A stretch of 64,000 nucleotides of DNA from Sialis fuliginosa (GCA_961205875.1 OY540819.1:4714501-4778500), one strand, 5' to 3'. Shown: positions 23,926-36,801, counted from the first letter of the stretch. The notes: generated by a model from the letters alone, not told the origin. A program made the numbers and translations.

Positions 23926-25164
23926 AATTGTATTGACTTAATTATAAAGTTATAAATTATTTTATATATTTCTATATCTATTGTGCTCAACAGAGAGCTT
24001 ATGTTGTACGGTGGGAGTAGTTTTTTTTGCGATTAACTCTTTCCATAGTTGGCATCGTTCTTTATCATAGTTTTTGCATGCAAATAATAGATGATTCAAA
24101 TCACCTTCTGTATTGTTATCACATGAGCATGTGGGAGTGGGTTGTTTGCCTATTATATTGTATATTTAAATTACATTACAATAAAGTACAGTTAATTAAT
24201 AAAAAGGTTATTAAAAATGCCTAAAATATATTTGATCTATGATCAGTAAAATATTATTAAATTCTATAAATTGCAGTGGGAATAAAAACTTCAATAATAA
24301 AATGATAAATTGATATTTAATTGCAAATATAAAACTTTGCTTGGATATACAAAACACCATTTATTTGTTTTTAATTAGTTTTAATTCAAAAATAACTACT
24401 TTCTAAGTTCGAAAAAATATTTCAAGTAATTAATTGACATAATGATGCAGAAGTTTTCACAGTTTGTAACTTCTTTAATTTCGTATCTGAGTAATTATTT
24501 TTTTAAATATTCTTTCTTTTCATCAGGAGCGCACTTATTTATATATAATGTATATCTATAAACTTTATTTCGAACCATTATAACGAGCAATAAAATGCAA
24601 AGAAACTTTTTCTCTATACAGAAAGAAAGAATAATGTTAAATATATATTTTAATAAAATTAAATAAATAAAACATATAAAACAAACCCATTTAGTTGACT
24701 TGTTTGAAAGAATATGCAAATGACAAGGCAAAAAAATTTAAAAACATTTAATTAAAACTAAGGTATGACTACATACCTACTCTTATAATAACAATTAAAT
24801 AACTTTTTTATTTTTTATGTCTTCTCGCAGAATATCTGTACTGGGTTGTGTATTACAGTATGCATGTTATGTATCTTTGGAGAGTTTACTAGATATACAA
24901 GCTATAGGTAGGTATATGTTTTTATCAACTTGTTGCAATTGGAAATAAACACATTTACCAATCAATAAATACGATGTTCCAACTTGCGAATAGACAGAAA
25001 TCTTGTACATGATAATAAATCGTACTGTATATCTATTTTATATGATGTACTTTGACAGTTTTTAATGTATTTACATAATTTAGTTCATTGTTGTTACTGC
25101 AATTCTTGATTATTTAAGCAAGAGTTTTTAAATACAAGGTGAAATTTCACTCAAGACGAGACGA
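23926..25164. other. AT-rich stretch, no gene seen
   Basis: No supported feature. Frames 24027-24224 (+) and 24495-24731 (-) are chance. Confidence 0.5.
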
Positions 25165-25680
25165 TATCAGTCTCGTATTTTACAACCAACCGTTTTGTCT
25201 CGTCAAACATCAGTATGTTGAAATACTTATTATATTATTGGAAATCTATTACAATCTAGACTCTTAAATAAAATTGATATCGTCTTCTATTATAAATTCC
25301 CTATAATATCAAAAAATAAGTTGGAATAGAATTGCTGTTTCTTCGTATAAAATAAAAATTGAAATAAAAACAAACTTAATATGACATATATAAATCAAAC
25401 AGCATATTAAGGAAAATATTCTCATTTTGGAAAAATGTAAAGTTTTCGAATTTAAGTCTCGCATTTTACAACCATCAGTTTTGTCTCGTCAAACTTTTAA
25501 CAACTCTATGGAGAAATACTAATTATATTATTGGAAATTTCTTAAAACCCAACTCTAAGATTATATAAAAAATAAATATAAAAATATTAAAAAATAAGTT
25601 TGAATAGTTAAATTGCTGTATTTTATCGTATTAAATAAAAATTGAAATAAAAACAAACTCAGTATGACGTTTCTATATTT
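25165..25680 (+). repeat. Diverged tandem duplication, about 285-bp period
   Basis: The segment from 25172 (TCTCGTATTTTACAACCA..) to about 25400 is repeated from 25457 (TCTCGCATTTTACAACCA..) to 25675. Matching words in order are TTTTGTCTCGTCAAAC, TATTATTGGAAAT, AAAAAATAAGTT..GAATAG and AAATTGAAATAAAAACAAACT. The copies are diverged, so the duplication is old. Confidence 0.75.
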
Positions 25681-28653
25681 TTCCAAAAAATGTATTAGGT
25701 ACATTAAGTGATTTTTTTAAATTTACTACATTATATGATAAAATGTTTATAATAGTATGATATTAAACAATAACATACCTAACCAATAAAATAAAGTTTA
25801 TAAAGCTCTATACAAGTGCATAGTAGATAACGACGTTTTCACAGACCATCGTCTCAAACATCTGGCAAACACACATACACAGATACACACACACAATGTT
25901 CTTCACATTCCTGCAGAGAGACTCATGCATAATAATGAATTACATCCCAGGGGCAAATTAAAATTAAAGGTCTTCGCGTCTTCAAAACTTTGCTATTTAG
26001 TGCAATGATTTCCGTATGCAGATTAGGGCAGGAAAGACTGCTTAACAAAATGGTAATGACTCTTTCGAATATGTTCCGCCACCTTGTGTTGGATTCCAGA
26101 CTGTTTCCGGTCCGCGAGCACGACCAATCAAAAGTTCGAGATGCTGGATATTTTTTTGGGATGATTAAATGATGAGGCGTTAGCGTACATTAACGTTATT
26201 CTAATTTATGTATGCTGTTGTTGAATTTGAATACGAATTGGTGTTGAAAATAGTACTTATAAAGAAACGATCGTTTGGATTTTTCAAATGGAATCAAGCA
26301 ATCTTAACGAACGGTGTTTCTATAAAATATGGAGATAATCACATTAGTTTGTACTTTAAGGATGTATGGCAGGTATCTAATTTCAACGAGAAATAGTTCA
26401 AATTTGGAGAAGTTATTCCTTTATAGATCTTAACACACAATATTTTAAAAGGTTTTACAACATAATTTGAAAGTTATTGTTTTTTTTTAAATTAACATGA
26501 GCTTTTATAGCAGAATGGTGTATTTATGGTTAAAGTCCAATAAAACACTTGGTTGAAGCATCGAGAAAAACATACATAACTAAATTGTGAGAGAAAAAAT
26601 AATTATTGCTGAAAAATATTGAAAAAAAAATGGCGGACTGAAATGTAATAATTTGTTTTCATTACATATTTTTCATATATGCAAGTATATGAAGTACTAA
26701 TATTATTATTTTCATTACATTTGTATGTTCCACATATGTTCTAAGTAGTGTATTTAAAAATATTTTAATTTATGTCATTTATAACAATAAAATACTACAG
26801 ATGAATTCAGGATAATTTTTTTTCGTATTATCAACACAAATATGAATTTTTTGGCTAAAATTCTAAAATAACTGTCAATAATGGGAAATAAGTTTTTAAA
26901 TAAAAGTATTTTTATAGTTTATGTAGTAAATAAACCAATTTGACTTTCTTATAACATTTAAAGTGAATAATTCATAATTTGATTTTGATCGTTCATTGCA
27001 TCTAAATTTACATTATTTTTGACTTACACTGTACGTTCCATACATCCTTAAGTGCAGTTTGGTAACATCGAATGTACATTAAAAACGTGAAACAATTACC
27101 CAAGCCATTTTACTTTTGCATATATGCATTCGTGTTATTGAAACTGGGATTTTATCCATCGCCGCCGTTACTCGTATTGTGAATTGTGACAGATACTTTA
27201 CCCATAAATTAATAATGAGCAAAGAGACATTGTGTAACCCATGACATTTTTTTGTGTTGTTTTCTCTGCTTAAGATATGTGTCAGTTACCATTTTGAGAT
27301 TACGTGTACATTTAAATAAGCAACAGTGCAGTTAAAATGTTATCTCACTTTAAAGTAGAGCCAAAATTTAGTAATGAATATTATTTGTGTTTGGCAAATT
27401 CAACATTTTTTTGCAAAGAGCATTACTTTGTAATTATATTTTTAAACTTAAATTTATTTTAATTAAAAAATAACATTTTAGTAATAGTTTTCATTTTATA
27501 TTGCCAAGTTTAGTTTTGATTCGCTAAACAACATCACAATAGACTCCCAATTATTAAAAAGGTATGTAATTTAATTTATTGGTAATAAATAAATGTACAG
27601 AAATAAAAATTTTCAATTTGTTTATTCACAAATACATTTTTCATGTACAAAAGTTAATTTACGGTATTTCTCTAAACTCTAAACCATTACTCTCGCGAAT
27701 ATAAAGATGATACTATAAAATAAATAGAAACAGTAATACAGATTAGCACGAAGAAGCTGTCAGAAGAGGAGAAAATCCATCTGACAAGAAACCCATAGCG
27801 AAGAAGTATTACAGATAAATAATTAATGAAATGTGCAGCTAGTTAAAATAATAATTTTCCGATGAAAATTTAATTTTAATATAATAGATTATGAACATTA
27901 GTTTGATGTATCATTCATGACATAAATACATAACAGCTAATTTTCTACTGTTCGATTTTTGATTATATAGCGATACATTTTAATAATTATAATATAATCA
28001 ATTTATACGTGAGAATTAATTCATAATAATATTATACTAATATCGGTATATATATAACAAATAAATATTTAATTGATTTTCCTTCAGAACGATCAATTTC
28101 TAAAAAAATATCCATTTTACTTTTTACACTGAAGTTTCCTCTTAACATTCAAAGTTTAAGTATTCAAACAAAATAAAAAGTATTTCCAAGAACGTGTTTC
28201 AAATTCAGTGTTAAACGAATTTTACACAACAAAGGTGTTTTGTGTACATTCTTGAAATCTTGACTTAGTGTCAGCTATAAATAAATAAATGGCCCTATGT
28301 TTCCTGAACTGTATTTTTACAGAGATAAAAGACAAAAACAAAACGAAAAAGTTCTGTAATTAAGAAGAAATCGCTCACAGTACATTGTCTGTATAAAGTA
28401 GAAACAAATTACAGGTCCTAATTTAGGAGAGGTTATTTCAGAATTATTTATTTGTTTTATAACCAACCAAAGTTTTCTGTCAATTCTTTTTTTTGTAATT
28501 CTAAGGAAATGGTAGTTTAATGTTATTGATAAATTCGTATATTATTAATGCATGAAAATGAATAAAAAACAAAATTAATAATATAGTAACATTTCAGTTG
28601 ACAATATAAATAATTCATACTTAATAATTGTACTTGAACAGTGACGTAGTTAG
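25681..28653. other. AT-rich stretch with one GC-richer patch
   Basis: 25960-26180 is less AT-rich and has an open plus frame (ATG at 26005, stop about 26170, ..MTLSNMFRHLVLDSRLF..) without recognisable domain. The rest shows nothing I can support. Confidence 0.35.
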
Positions 28654-28655
28654 TA

Positions 28656-29241
28656 TATGGGCAAATCCACAGAACGTGGCCGCTTTGGGGGAACGGCAAT
28701 AGTGCGCGTGTGGGAATGTATATTACCCACCCATAAGTACACGAACTCAAAGTATACTTTATTGTAGATGTAAACATGGAGTTACAAGTCGATTGCTTGA
28801 TTCATATAAAAACTGTAGCACAATTTGCATTGAAAAATCGGTTATTTTCACGTTTTCAGAATGGAACTTTTAAAAAAAGAAAAATTCATACCACCGCAAT
28901 TTTCTCAGATTCAAACCAATGAATCTGAAATTTTTACTGGACATGTTTTTTGGTATAATGAACCTTTTCCCGGAGTTTCAAAGGCGCACACCTCTTACAT
29001 TTCATATGCGCGATTGTTTTATCCAGCGAACGGCAATTTCAGCGTTTTTTATTTGGTTTATTTGCTGTAACTTTTGGAACATCCGAAGCACACTCCTGAA
29101 ATTGAGACCAATTATTCTTCTCATTGTTACGAAGATTTTGAGACGACATAGAAGAGTGTGCGTTCAATGCTCCATTTTGAAGAAGCATTTGAGTATTTTA
29201 ATTTAAAGCTAATGCGGCCACGTTCTGTGGATTTGCCCATA
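28656..29241 (+). mobile_element. 586-bp TA-flanked transposon, copy 1
   Basis: Perfect 28-bp terminal inverted repeats begin TATGGGCAAATCCACAGAAC and reach ..GTGGCCGC. TA flanks both ends (28654-28655 and 29242-29243). A second copy at 34532-35116 differs at only about eight positions, so both insertions are recent. The element carries a short ATG frame (28861-29070) and upstream an overlapping ATG frame (28774). It is too small for a transposase. Confidence 0.9.
28861..29070 (+). pseudogene. Short transposon-borne frame, likely truncated ORF
   Basis: 69 codons from a real ATG reading MELLKKEKFIPPQFSQIQTN.., with a near-identical frame in the other copy (34736-34945). After the TAA the same frame continues as LLEHPKHTPEIETNYSS.. 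to a TAG and then KSVRSMLHFEEAFEYFNLKL to the end of the element. This reads like an older, longer frame interrupted by two in-frame stops. The ATG is directly preceded by a splice-acceptor-like TTTTCAG. I do not recognise the protein. Because the copies are young, lack of differences does not prove selection. Confidence 0.45.
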
Positions 29242-29243
29242 TA

Positions 29244-29849
29244 GAGAAAGTATTACGTTCAGGACCAAATTAAGATAATAAAGTAACTCTAAGATAAAAT
29301 AACTTTAAGCTACGCATTTTGCTGTGACAGAAGGATAGACAGACAGACGGTCGAACGACATATACATAGTGTTCTAGTTGTAGACCTGAAAATCTCTGAA
29401 AAGCAATTAGTTAACAAGGAAATGTCCTCAACTATATAAAGTCAAAATATGTTGGGCACCAAATTTTATTTTTTCCGAAATATTAGCTTAAACTGTCTTA
29501 AAAATAAAATATTTTAAATTTTCATACATAAACAAAACGGTTTAATTTATTTTTCTAACAAAATAAAAACAAATCAGTATCACACATGTATAATTTATTT
29601 TTTAAATAATGCATGTACGTTTAATTATTAACAGCGCCACATAAAGTATACACGCTTGCACGAGATGACACCTTTAAATTTTTAAATTAAATATTCGAAA
29701 TGTATTTGTGCGCTCGGTGAGAGAGAGAGTGGGTATTTGCAATATTAATAAAAAGGGAAACGTAGGTAAATACAAACTCTGAAAAGGGTCCGGTAACACT
29801 TTTGTTGTCGTCTGCTCTTTTACGCCGGTTACATTCTGTCAACGAGGGT
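29244..29849. other. Unique AT-rich stretch
   Basis: Contains a GAGAGAGAGAG run at 29719-29732. No gene seen. Confidence 0.5.
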
Positions 29850-30303
29850 TGTTTCACACGTGCCACTTTGTGTTTATTCAGGATGAGATGGTTTCATACG
29901 GGAAACTTTTTTGTATGTTTAAGGTGGGGATGTTTCACAATAATCTTTTTCTTTGGAAAAATGTTACAATGAAACATTATAGGATAATTAATATTTTTTA
30001 TGTAGTTTTGTTGCAGTATGGGGTAGTTTCACACGGGTCACGTTTTGTTTGTTGTTTTTCACAAAAAAAAACGGAATTTGTATTTTTCATAGAACGAGAG
30101 TTTTACATTAGTTAATATACGTTACTTATGTTTTATTTTAAATAGATTAGTTTCATAAAATAGAACTTGTTTTTCACAAAAAAAAACGGAATTTGTATTT
30201 TTCATAGAACGAGAGTTTTACATTAGTTAATATACGTTACTTATATATATTTTATTTTTAATAGGTTAGTTTCATAAAATAGAACTTTTATTGGAGAGTC
30301 GAT
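29850..30303 (+). repeat. GTTTCACACG repeats and a 125-bp tandem duplication
   Basis: 29850-30045 has three spaced copies of GTTTCAYACGGG-type words. From 30054 a 125-bp unit starting GTTTTTCACAAAAAAAAACG repeats at 30179 with near identity, except for a few bases around 30130 and 30245. The plus frame 29849-30115 spans the first part and is not credible as a gene. Confidence 0.75.
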
Positions 30304-30530
30304 TTACATTTGCAATTAATACCTATAATCAATAATAACTAAACACGGCCATGTGAAATGTGCCATATAGGTCAAATAAATCATCATGAATAATAAAAAC
30401 ATTTGATTTGATTCTATGATTCTTTTTCTAAAAACACATTTTTTTCTATGTACCTATGTATATACATTTGGAAAAAAACTAGATAAACCTATTAACAAAA
30501 AAAACTAGTTATGAAACAGCTTTAGTTCAA

Positions 30531-31243
30531 GTCTTGTTTTCTTGTATTTTAGTCGATATTTGTATGAAAGGAAATTTCACTAAAAAATTTAGAATTTTTG
30601 ATTTCATTAAAAGTATATTTATTGTATAGAAAATGACGTGAAAAGTTGAAATTTTTAAACCGCAGGTCTGTATCTCAAACCGTTCTCGAGATATAGTCTC
30701 TCAAAGTTTTAGTTTTTTCAAATTTTTGGAGAAAAAAGGCCATAACTTTTGAACGGGTGATCGGAAATAATTTTAGTTGACGGATTTGAAATCAACGATT
30801 CTGAATCTATATAATTACATGTATAATACTTTAAAATCCGACAAAAAAATTTTGCTCAAAAATCGACATTTTTTTAAGGTATTGAATTTTTTCGTTTTTT
30901 CGCAAATTTTTTGTTTTTTCGAGTTTTAAGATATTATACATGTCATTATATAGATTCTGACACGCTGATTCCAAATCTGTCAACTAAAATCAATTCCGAC
31001 CATCCGTTCAAAAGTTAAGGTCGTTTTTCTTCAACATTTTGAAAAAAACTAAAACTTTGAGAGGTTATATCTCAAGAACGGTTTGAGATACAAACCTGCG
31101 GTTTAAAAATTTCAACTTTTAACGTATTTTCCATACAATAAATATACTTTTAACGAAATCAAAAATTTTAAAAAATTTTGTGAAATTTCCTGCAGTGAAC
31201 AACTCGTCATACAAATATCGACTAAAATACAAGAAAATAAGAC
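30531..31243. mobile_element. Fold-back MITE, about 340-bp arms
   Basis: GTCTTGTTTTCTTGTATTTT at the left matches the complement of the right end ...AAAATACAAGAAAATAAGAC, and the complementarity continues to a centre near 30880. Inner words include ACCGTTCTCGAGATAT and AACTTTTGAACGGGTGATCGG with their complements. No clear target duplication. Confidence 0.8.
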
Positions 31244-31865
31244 GTAGTAAGGTTTAATGTTAATTTATGACGTATAGCGAGCTGCAGTTTGTTGCCGTGG
31301 TGTAAAAATGGGTCTAAAACGACAAATTGAACTTTGTTTATATTTTTATGATAAAAAATTAAAACCAATCGATATTAAATTAAGTGAATATGGGGAGACT
31401 GTAATGTTCTCATTTAGAAAATGTAAACATGTAAGGGGGTTACAGAAAACATTTAATATATAATATATAATGTTCATTTTATCAAATTTCATATGAAAAA
31501 AATAATGGGACGAGAGTTATACCACACTGGAAAGCATGCTTTGGGTGTGCTAATAGATACCTAATTAATTGTTTTCATCCAACAGTAGTATTTTAAAGAA
31601 GAATATTATATTAATAATATTATAATATATCAAGGTAATATTATTTTCGGTATATATTTGCAATTTTTAATGATTTTTAATAGAATTGTGTTCAAATTTT
31701 TAGTATGGTTTAATTTTTATTTTCTCCCTTTTATCAAAATCATGAACGGAGTTTCTCTACAGTTGTTAATTTTTATTTGCGTGATTATCTCGTAATCTAA
31801 ACGGTCAATATTTTATAAACATTTTAAAAAGTTCTTAAGGAAAACGCTACATCGATATAATTACC
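31244..31865. other. AT-rich stretch, no gene seen
   Basis: Nothing supported. Confidence 0.5.
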
Positions 31866-32300
31866 ATATATAAGACCGTGTGAAAATCATTAATAATTGA
31901 GCCATATATTTTGACCGTATATTTTACATCATCCTAATACTCATAAACATATCCATATCCAAACCACGATCAACTAATTGATCACATTTGCTACACAACA
32001 AAATCTTGTATTTCAATTATCATCTAAAAAATACTAAATGCTAAATGCGCCCGTGTGATAGGCACCACAAACATCAGTTTTACCATGTCACTAAAATCAT
32101 AAAAATGCAGCTATAAGAGTTGACTTTGTAAAATATACTTTATAATAGATACTTCTATAGCGTAATAGTTTATTTCAATAACCATAATAAATAATAGTAA
32201 ATACTAATGTCCGTGTAAAAGGTGCCACAGACGTCAGCTCCACACTGTCACTAAAATCATGAATAATGGAGCCATATGAGTTGACTGTTGGTGTGTATGC
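31866..32300 (+). repeat. Three diverged repeats, about 170-bp period
   Basis: Related segments near 31872, 32045 and 32212 share CCGTGTGAWAAG..ACCAC, TGTCACTAAAATCAT and AGCCATATGAGTTGAC words. The first is the most decayed. Class unknown. Confidence 0.55.
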
Positions 32301-32905
32301 TTTAGTTTAAAAAGCCCACGGTTCGATACTCACCACAAACACTGGGTCAGAGGTGCGTTAATTTATTCAAGGATCCTTGTGCAATTTTAGTTTGTTCGTA
32401 GTTTGACAGCCCATATTCTATTCAAACGCGAAGAACGTAATTAAATATCTAAGGCCTATAATTATGTAGCTATATTAAATGAGATGGTCGATTTAAATGC
32501 ACGTTTTAGATATTTTTAATTAATGTCTTTTGTAAATTGTTAATATCGAGTGTGTGTATAAATTATTAAAATATAAAATTTGTGTTGTTTTATAGATTTA
32601 TCGTTAGTTTATTTAAAAAGGAGTGGCGACAAGTGACTAAATAGGCTCCCCTGGTGCGGTAGTTAAACATTACATTTGTAGAAATATTTTTTTAAGGTGA
32701 AAATAAAAAAATGTTCTCTAATGAATAATACCTATTAAAATAAATAAAAATTTCGCATCTATACTAAAAAAATAAAATAAACCCGATTTTGCCAAAATAA
32801 TCATTTATCGCCACTTCTTATATATCACCTTTCTCCAAGTGAAACACAAGATTGTAGTCTACCAAATAACTAAACAACATAGTTATACAAATGTATGTTT
32901 TGCAG
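32301..32905. other. AT-rich stretch
   Basis: No gene seen. An isolated B-box-like GGTTCGATAC at 32320 lacks an A box (see rejected). Confidence 0.4.
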
Positions 32906-32997
32906 AATTCAAAAGCTTAATAGAAAGCGAAAGAAAACCAATGCCTTTCTACAAAATGATTCCGGGGCAATTTATAGCTATTTTGTTATCTAGCAAG
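32906..32997 (+). pseudogene. Orphan exon-like fragment resembling SNM1A/DCLRE1A nuclease start
   Basis: A good acceptor (..ATGTATGTTTTGCAG|A) and donor (AGCAAG|GTATGT) bound 92 bp open in one frame, phase in = 2 leading nt, phase out = 0. It reads FKSLIESERKPMPFYKMIPG then QFIAILLSSK. PFYK-IPG matches my recollection of the start of the SNM1/Pso2 metallo-beta-lactamase nuclease domain (consensus PFYKxIPGTxFxVDAF). Past IPG the match is kept only if a base is shifted (TTTTGTTAT would give F-C-Y), and no downstream HxHxDH exon follows. It is probably a fragment of a duplicated gene, still flanked by intron-like sequence. The family call is from memory of a short motif. Confidence 0.3.
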
Positions 32998-33540
32998 GTA
33001 TGTATTATATATTTAGACATTATACAATTTGGTACCCCGTCCTGTAACAATTTTGATTTGCTTTTGCTTCTGATAATTTTTTTTGCAGATACTGGGCATA
33101 AATTATATTCCTGATAACTTGATAACTTTAAAATAAAATATGTTTATGGTAATTAACGTTAATGTTTCTAAATGGTTCGAAAATAGTTAATGATGAAGTG
33201 GCAGTTTTTCATTCAATACATTTAAATTAACTAAGTAGTCCAGATTAGAAGAAAATTGACCATCAGTTTTGCCATATATCATATTTACAAAGATATTGTT
33301 AATATTATCAAGGACATGATTTTTTTACTGATTCAGAATAAGAGACTAAAGAAATATTGCAGTATTTTTTTCTCTAGATGATGTCTACACTAATCAATAA
33401 AGTATTATAATTAATATTTAACTTATATTGCCCGGCGTTTGAGAAAGTTAGTAATAATTTCATGAGCTCAAAATGTTAAAAATCAAACCATAATAAATAA
33501 CAAAATGTATCTTTTCGATGTTAAAACATTTCCGGTACCT
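32998..33540. other. AT-rich stretch
   Basis: No further SNM1-like exon or other gene could be found here. Confidence 0.45.
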
Positions 33541-33550
33541 CTGTTTTCAG

Positions 33551-33620
33551 AACAGGGTGACATCGGCATCGGTGCCGGTGCGGGTCTCCCGCGTCGTTCA
33601 CGCGCGCTTATACCCGAAAG
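33551..33620 (+). CDS. Candidate short exon in a GC-rich island
   Basis: The acceptor TACCTCTGTTTTCAG|AACAGG is strong, and ACCCGAAAG|GTATCA can serve as a donor. Two of three frames are open: NRVTSASVPVRVSRVVHARL.. and QGDIGIGAGAGLPRRSRALI... If no donor is used, the first frame runs on to a TAG at about 33665. The surrounding 33540-33790 is much richer in CpG and GC than the flanks. I recognise no domain. It could equally be a regulatory island that happens to contain splice-like words. Confidence 0.25.
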
Positions 33621-33800
33621 GTATCAATAATTCACGCCGCAAACGATTCAGCATCTCCGCCACGTAGATCAGCGGCCCTCGAACTCATAATGTGTGTTGT
33701 GATTCCGGCATGCATTGTTTATGTCGTGCGCGCCCGAATAAAAACACCACAACATCTCTGAATAATTGCGGTTATGTATACAGCGCGTTCCGCTATGACG
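33621..33800. other. GC/CpG-rich island, remainder
   Basis: High CpG for the window, no open frame of note. Candidate conserved non-coding element or promoter. Confidence 0.3.
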
Positions 33801-33894
33801 GAGTTTATAAAAAAATATAACTAAATGTAAAATAAATAAAAAAAGTAAAATTTTAATGAAATTAATTTTGTATGATTCTCCTCCATTACATTTT

Positions 33895-34350
33895 CTTCCT
33901 CGCAATATCGAAGATACGAGAAGCTTTATGATCATTTTAAAATGAGACAAACAAATTTTAAATTCATCTTTCCGTTTCAGGTCAAGACAAACACTTTTCA
34001 TTCCATGTCTGTCTGTCTGTGTGTGTATGTCTGTGTCCTGAAACCTTGTCACACGCATAACTCATGAACTACTGAACAATATTAATGAAACTTGGCAGAA
34101 TGGTTTGGTCTGGCTTGAGGACGGTTCCATTTCAAAATCACCAAATTTATGTGTATAAAGGAGGAGAGGTGACATCCCAAAATATGTATTTTTTCAAGAT
34201 ATCTCAAAAACGACACACGCTAATATTTTTTAGTATAATTGTATAAAAATTAAATGGTTTATCGGTTTTTAATTAAATTGTTCAATAATTAACTACGTTT
34301 GGTGAATTTAGCACGAGGAAGTATTGTGCATTTACTGGGGCAGATGTTTT
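33895..34350 (+). mobile_element. Repeat family A, copy C
   Basis: Starts CTTCCTCGCAATATCGAAGA and ends GCACGAGGAAGTATTGTGCA plus the GCAGATGTTTT tail. It shares the CTGTC-rich run and the ACTCATGAACYACTGAAC segment with copy A. The minus frame 33669-34058 is not a gene. Confidence 0.75.
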
Positions 34351-34531
34351 TTTATACCTTGCCGTCTTGTTAGTTAAAAACTTGCCCTGACAAGGACAAT
34401 CTTTTATTTGTGTCACTGTTTTTATATGAATAATATAAAAAATATCGACGGTTTCCAGATTTATTAAACAACAGAAGTAGAAATTACTTATTTAAATATT
34501 TGTCTAATTACAGCCTTGTAAGTAAATTATA

Positions 34532-35116
34532 TATGGGCAAATCCACAGAACGTGGCCGCTTTGGGGAACGGTAATAGTGCGCGTGTGGGAATGTATATTA
34601 CCCACCCATAAGTACACGAACTCAAAGTATACTTTATTGTGGATGTAAACATGGAGTTACAAGTCGATTGCTTGATTCATATAAAAACTGCAGCACAATT
34701 TGCATTGAAAAATCGGTTATTTTCACGTTTTCAGAATGGAACTTTTAAAAAAAGAAAAATTCATACCACCGCAATTTTCTCAGATTCAAACCAATGAATC
34801 TGAAATTTTTACTGGACATGTTTTTTGGTACAATGAACCTTTTCCCGGAGTTTCAAAGGCGCACACCTCTTACATTTCATATGCGCGATTGTTTTATCCA
34901 GCGAACGGCAATTTCAGCGTTTTTTATTTGGTTTATTTGCTGTAACTTTTGGAACATCCGAAGCGCACTCCTGAAATTGAGACCAATTATTCTTCTCTTT
35001 GTTACGAAGATTTTGAGACAACATAGAAGAGTGTGCGTTCAATGCTCCATTTTGAAGAAGCATTTGAGTATTTTAATTTAAAGCTAATGCGGCCACGTTC
35101 TGTGGATTTGCCCATA
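34532..35116 (+). mobile_element. 586-bp transposon family, copy 2
   Basis: Same orientation and termini as 28656-29241, flanked by TA (34530-34531 and 35117-35118). One G is missing from the G-run near the left end and there are a handful of substitutions. Confidence 0.9.
34736..34945 (+). pseudogene. Short transposon-borne frame, copy 2
   Basis: The same 69-codon frame as in copy 1 with an identical translation. The post-stop continuation differs by H to R and H to L changes (about 34964 and 35000). The change inside the frame is silent (TAT/TAC). It is too little divergence to infer selection. Confidence 0.45.
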
Positions 35117-35118
35117 TA

Positions 35119-36801
35119 AAAAACACTGATATCCCAAGAGCAAGTCGGGTCGTTAAAATCTTGACTCATTTAAAAAATATCTTTATGTTAAAACAGGGAA
35201 TTTACAACGCTCTAGTTCTTATGTCATAATTCAGGTGTTTTCAGTAATTTTTTACGTAGTTGGAATTTTTAACATACCCTGTACACATGTACATTTTAGT
35301 TTTTTGGTGCAAACGCTGGCCGTAGGCGGTTGTCCTGAGATTATTTGATAATTGGATTTTTGATGGCGGTGTGATTTTGTTTTCACATATATAGTTATTT
35401 ACGTATTAATGCTTGTTAAAGAACTCTATACTCGCGTGTACATATGTAGTTATAATTAGAAATTAAAGTGATAAATATTTAAAGTACATGATACATCCAA
35501 CGACGACGAGGGTAGATTAAATTTGATATGAATTTTCATTTTGCATACAGTATTTAGTACAAACTATACATTTATTTTTTTCATTTTAAATACATTAATA
35601 AAACTTTATTAACAAATATTACAAAATTAAAAAAAAAATATGAAAAAGTTTTTTAAATAAACGTTTGTAGTTATCATTAAGTGATTCTAAAGTCTAAGTA
35701 AGGTATTGAATTAGAAATATTTGTTAATATTTGATTACTGCTATTACTGGATATTAATTTATATATTATATTTAACTATCTTACAGCGTAATTTAATAAT
35801 AGTTGATCATTTCGTTTAAAAACAGTGGAAAAATAATTATCGCGGTTCGGTACACTATCAACAACTGGTTTTACGTTGTTTATTACTAGAGAAAAAACAT
35901 ATACAAAATAAAAGGCTATAATAAAAAAAAACTATATTTGCGGATTTTGGTTAATAAATTGATTTTATATGGACGTAGTTGTTTTATTAGTAACATGAGT
36001 TCATGAGAATTACAACAAAAGTAGCTCATCAATCCCAAAAAACTATATACTTTGCTCTTAAAGCGTTCAAGACTGGTGCCAGTACCTTATGTATGTCATT
36101 TTTTTTCTTCAAAATTTTGATAATAATACGTATTAGTACACTGATTGTGAATTAAAGTATCCAACTTGATAATATTTTGTAAATATATTTTTACTTTTCT
36201 CAATTGTAATGAATCTTTTCAAAATTCTTATAATCCGAAAAAAAAAATTTGTCTGTCCGTCTAACGATCTCGGAAATAATCATATTAAAAAAATTCTCGA
36301 GTTGACTTGGTGAGAAATGTTTAATGTTAAATGATGTAGAGAAAAACGTTTATTTTTAAATTAAAACCGATACTTTTTACTAAAAATTGAATGAGTTTTA
36401 TGACATACTAACCGAGTTATCTCAAAAATGGCCATAAAATAATACACAAAAATTACTTATCTCTTACCGGACGCAGGTACATAAAGTTGTTTAGTTGAAC
36501 GATTATATAATATTTATACGTAATAAAATCTAGAACAAGGGCGGAAAGCACAAGTATTTTACCATAACAAAACTATTCCTGGGAAACCCTAGGTGACCAA
36601 CCGGAGGCGTTTTATTGTGGCATATCCCTCTCTTTCCCCACTCGTTCCTGTCTATAATGGTGGAATCACAACATCGTGATTATAACAGCAGTGGTTTGTT
36701 TGTGAACATACCTATATAGTCTATCTTCATGGTTTCTTTTTATGCGGATTCGCATATGTACGTGAATGTTACATACTGATCTGCATGGTTATAAATTAAA
36801 T
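35119..36801. other. AT-rich stretch, no gene seen
   Basis: No gene or repeat with definable ends. Confidence 0.5.

Noticed and set aside
32310..32335. GGTTCGATAC, a B-box-like word suggesting a tRNA or tRNA-derived SINE
   Set aside because: No A box at the right distance and no cloverleaf could be drawn.
33669..34058. 129-codon minus-strand frame, the longest in the window
   Set aside because: It crosses from the CpG-rich island into repeat-family copy C; composition and position show it is not one gene.
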